Shown one piece after another: positions 62,960 to 64,000 of a DNA stretch of 64,000 nucleotides. The number at the start of each line of letters is the position of its first letter. Position 1 is the stretch's first letter. Source of the DNA: Pseudomonas salomonii (GTDB lineage: Bacteria > Pseudomonadota > Gammaproteobacteria > Pseudomonadales > Pseudomonadaceae); contig NZ_FNOX01000010.1 in NCBI RefSeq assembly GCF_900107155.1, positions 248,001 to 312,000 on the forward strand. Reading direction: 5' to 3'. Under the pieces are notes generated by a model. The model was given only the letters and a program-made list of their open reading frames with translations, was not told the DNA's origin and did not search any database. Both the position numbers and the translations under genes were made by a program.

Positions 62960-63811
62960 ATGTCCAGCATCGCAATCTCCGATCTAACAGTGCATTGGGA
63001 CGTCGACAGCGTCTCGCGCCCCGTTGTGGCATTAAGTGCTACATCGGTGACAAAGGACTGGGAAAATGCGAGGCATCAGCACCGCAAAGCGCAGCTGATC
63101 TACTCCCTACGCGGCATTCTCAACTGCGAAATTGAAGACGGTGTCTGGATCGTGCCGCCGCAGTGCGCCATATGGATACCGGGAGATTTGCCACACGCGG
63201 CGCGGGGGGCGGGTGAAACGCAATGCTATTGCCTGTTCGTTGAGCCAGACGCAGCACCGGACCTTCCGAAAAACTGTTGCACGATTTCGGTGTCGCCATT
63301 GCTACGCGAGTTGCTACTGAAGGTGGCCGGGTTTCCTGAGTTATACGCGCAGGGTGGACGAGAAGACCGGTTGATTGCCGCGTTGCTCGATGAGTTGGTG
63401 GCGGCACCGGTGGAAGACTTGCATCTGCCCATGCCGCGTGATCCCCGCTTGCGCCGCCTCGTGGAAATGATGCTGGCGGCCCCCGCGGACAAGACCTCGA
63501 AGGCCGAGTGGGCTACTCGAATTGGCATGAGCGAGCGAAGCATGAGCCGTCTTTTGCTGCATGAAATTGGAATGAGCTTTGGGGGCTGGCGTCGGCAGCT
63601 GCATGTGATCCTTGCACTTCAACGTTTGACCAACGGCGAAAGCGTGCAAACGGTAGCATTTGAGCTGGGGTACGAAAACGCCAGCGGTTTCATAACCATG
63701 TTCCGCAAGGCCGTGGGCAAACCTCCGGCACGATACCTATCGGATCGCATCAGCGGCGCAGAGCTCGCTTCCGTGCCCGGCATCATGCTCCCCAATGAAA
63801 TCTCCCCCTGA
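62960..63811 (+). CDS. AraC-family transcriptional regulator with cupin N-terminus
   Basis: A 283-residue regulator. Residues about 15-100 are a cupin-like sensor (HQHRKAQLIYSLRGILNCEI, then VPPQCAIWIPGDLPHAA) and residues about 165-265 the AraC double helix-turn-helix (WATRIGMSERSMSRLLLHEI and QTVAFELGYENASGFITMFR). This type (NimR/YdfF-like) often controls a neighbouring efflux or metabolic gene; no such neighbour is visible inside the window. The effector is unknown. Confidence 0.9.
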   Translation: MSSIAISDLTVHWDVDSVSRPVVALSATSVTKDWENARHQHRKAQLIYSLRGILNCEIEDGVWIVPPQCAIWIPGDLPHAARGAGETQCYCLFVEPDAAPDLPKNCCTISVSPLLRELLLKVAGFPELYAQGGREDRLIAALLDELVAAPVEDLHLPMPRDPRLRRLVEMMLAAPADKTSKAEWATRIGMSERSMSRLLLHEIGMSFGGWRRQLHVILALQRLTNGESVQTVAFELGYENASGFITMFRKAVGKPPARYLSDRISGAELASVPGIMLPNEISP

Positions 63812-63820
63812 TGCACCAGA

Positions 63821-64000
63821 TTATCTTGGTTCGGGACCAGCGGCCGCCCACCGTCGCCTGTAGTCCTTCCTTGCGAAGTTGCTGACATTTCGCAACGTTG
63901 TGATAGGGGTGAAGGCCGGCTCCTCATCGAGAGCAAAGCCTTTCTCCAATACCAGCATCTGCAAGTGTTCGTGCAACGCCAGGACTTCAGCGAAAACCAT
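63821..64000 (-). CDS. Hypothetical protein, C-terminal part at window edge
   Basis: An open frame of 59 codons ending at 63823-63821 and running off the right edge; the last three bases of the window happen to be its ATG, which may be the true start or an internal Met. It reads EVLALHEHLQMLVLEKGFAL, then FTPITTLRNVSNFARKDYRR and RRWAAAGPEPR. Codon use looks host-like. I do not recognise it. It converges on the AraC gene, 9 bp apart. Confidence 0.5.
   Translation of the reverse strand: MVFAEVLALHEHLQMLVLEKGFALDEEPAFTPITTLRNVSNFARKDYRRRWAAAGPEPR

Overview
The window is chromosomal DNA of a Pseudomonas of the fluorescens group (inference). The evidence is high-GC coding with Pseudomonas-type codon use, the complete iscRSUA-hscBA-fdx-iscX set, the pilF-rodZ-ispG-hisS-yfgM-bamB-der series, guaBA, secDF-yajC-tgt-queA, and many copies of the inverted 'GTGGGAGC..GGCTTGC..GCGA' palindromes (REP/REPIN) typical of that group. 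No rRNA, prophage or CRISPR array was seen; there is one tRNA.

Layout. 0.1-8.6 kb: a trehalose phosphotransferase locus on the minus strand (EIIBC, phosphotrehalase, LamB-type porin, a fused EIIA-HPr-EI, and a small EIIB-like protein lacking the phosphorylatable Cys), with a divergent GntR repressor and two palindromic operators between treR and treP. 8.7-12.1 kb: a solitary 1153-residue dermonecrotic-toxin-like protein whose Tiki/TraB-like core appears to have lost its catalytic residues and which carries an internal duplication. 12.2-13.2 kb: a gene-poor gap with one or two candidate small proteins. 13.2-25.6 kb: a contact-dependent inhibition (CDI) locus of order B-C-A-I: TpsB transporter, HlyC-like lysine acyltransferase, a 3032-residue CdiA/FhaB exoprotein ending in a PD-(D/E)xK nuclease tip that looks like PoNe, and a PoNi-like (DUF1910/DUF1911) immunity protein. 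25.8-29.0 kb: guaBA. 29.2-33.9 kb: a zinc-ribbon-like protein, a TauE/SafE exporter, a LysR regulator, xseA and an M23 peptidase. 34.3-38.1 kb: leuA, an omega-amidase and a methionine aminotransferase. 38.2-47.5 kb: der, bamB, yfgM, hisS, ispG, rodZ, pilF, rlmN, ndk, all on the minus strand. 47.5-55.0 kb: the isc operon, cysE and trmJ. 55.2-62.2 kb: suhB, a glycine-zipper lipoprotein-like protein, secFD, yajC, tgt, queA. 62.3-64.0 kb: tRNA-Leu(CAA), an IS110 transposase remnant, an AraC regulator and a gene end cut by the window edge.

The most interesting system is the CDI locus. It combines two-partner secretion, an RTX-type toxin-activating acyltransferase, and a nuclease/immunity pair best known from type VI secretion. 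The acyltransferase sits between transporter and exoprotein, so the exoprotein is probably fatty-acylated before export, which would be an added maturation step on a contact-delivered DNase. The second most interesting object is the toxin-like protein at 8.7 kb, an intact long reading frame with a seemingly dead enzymatic core. The rest is well-ordered housekeeping sequence with a few regulatory details worth checking (duplicated xseA start, possible leuA leader peptide, two IscR-type sites at iscR).
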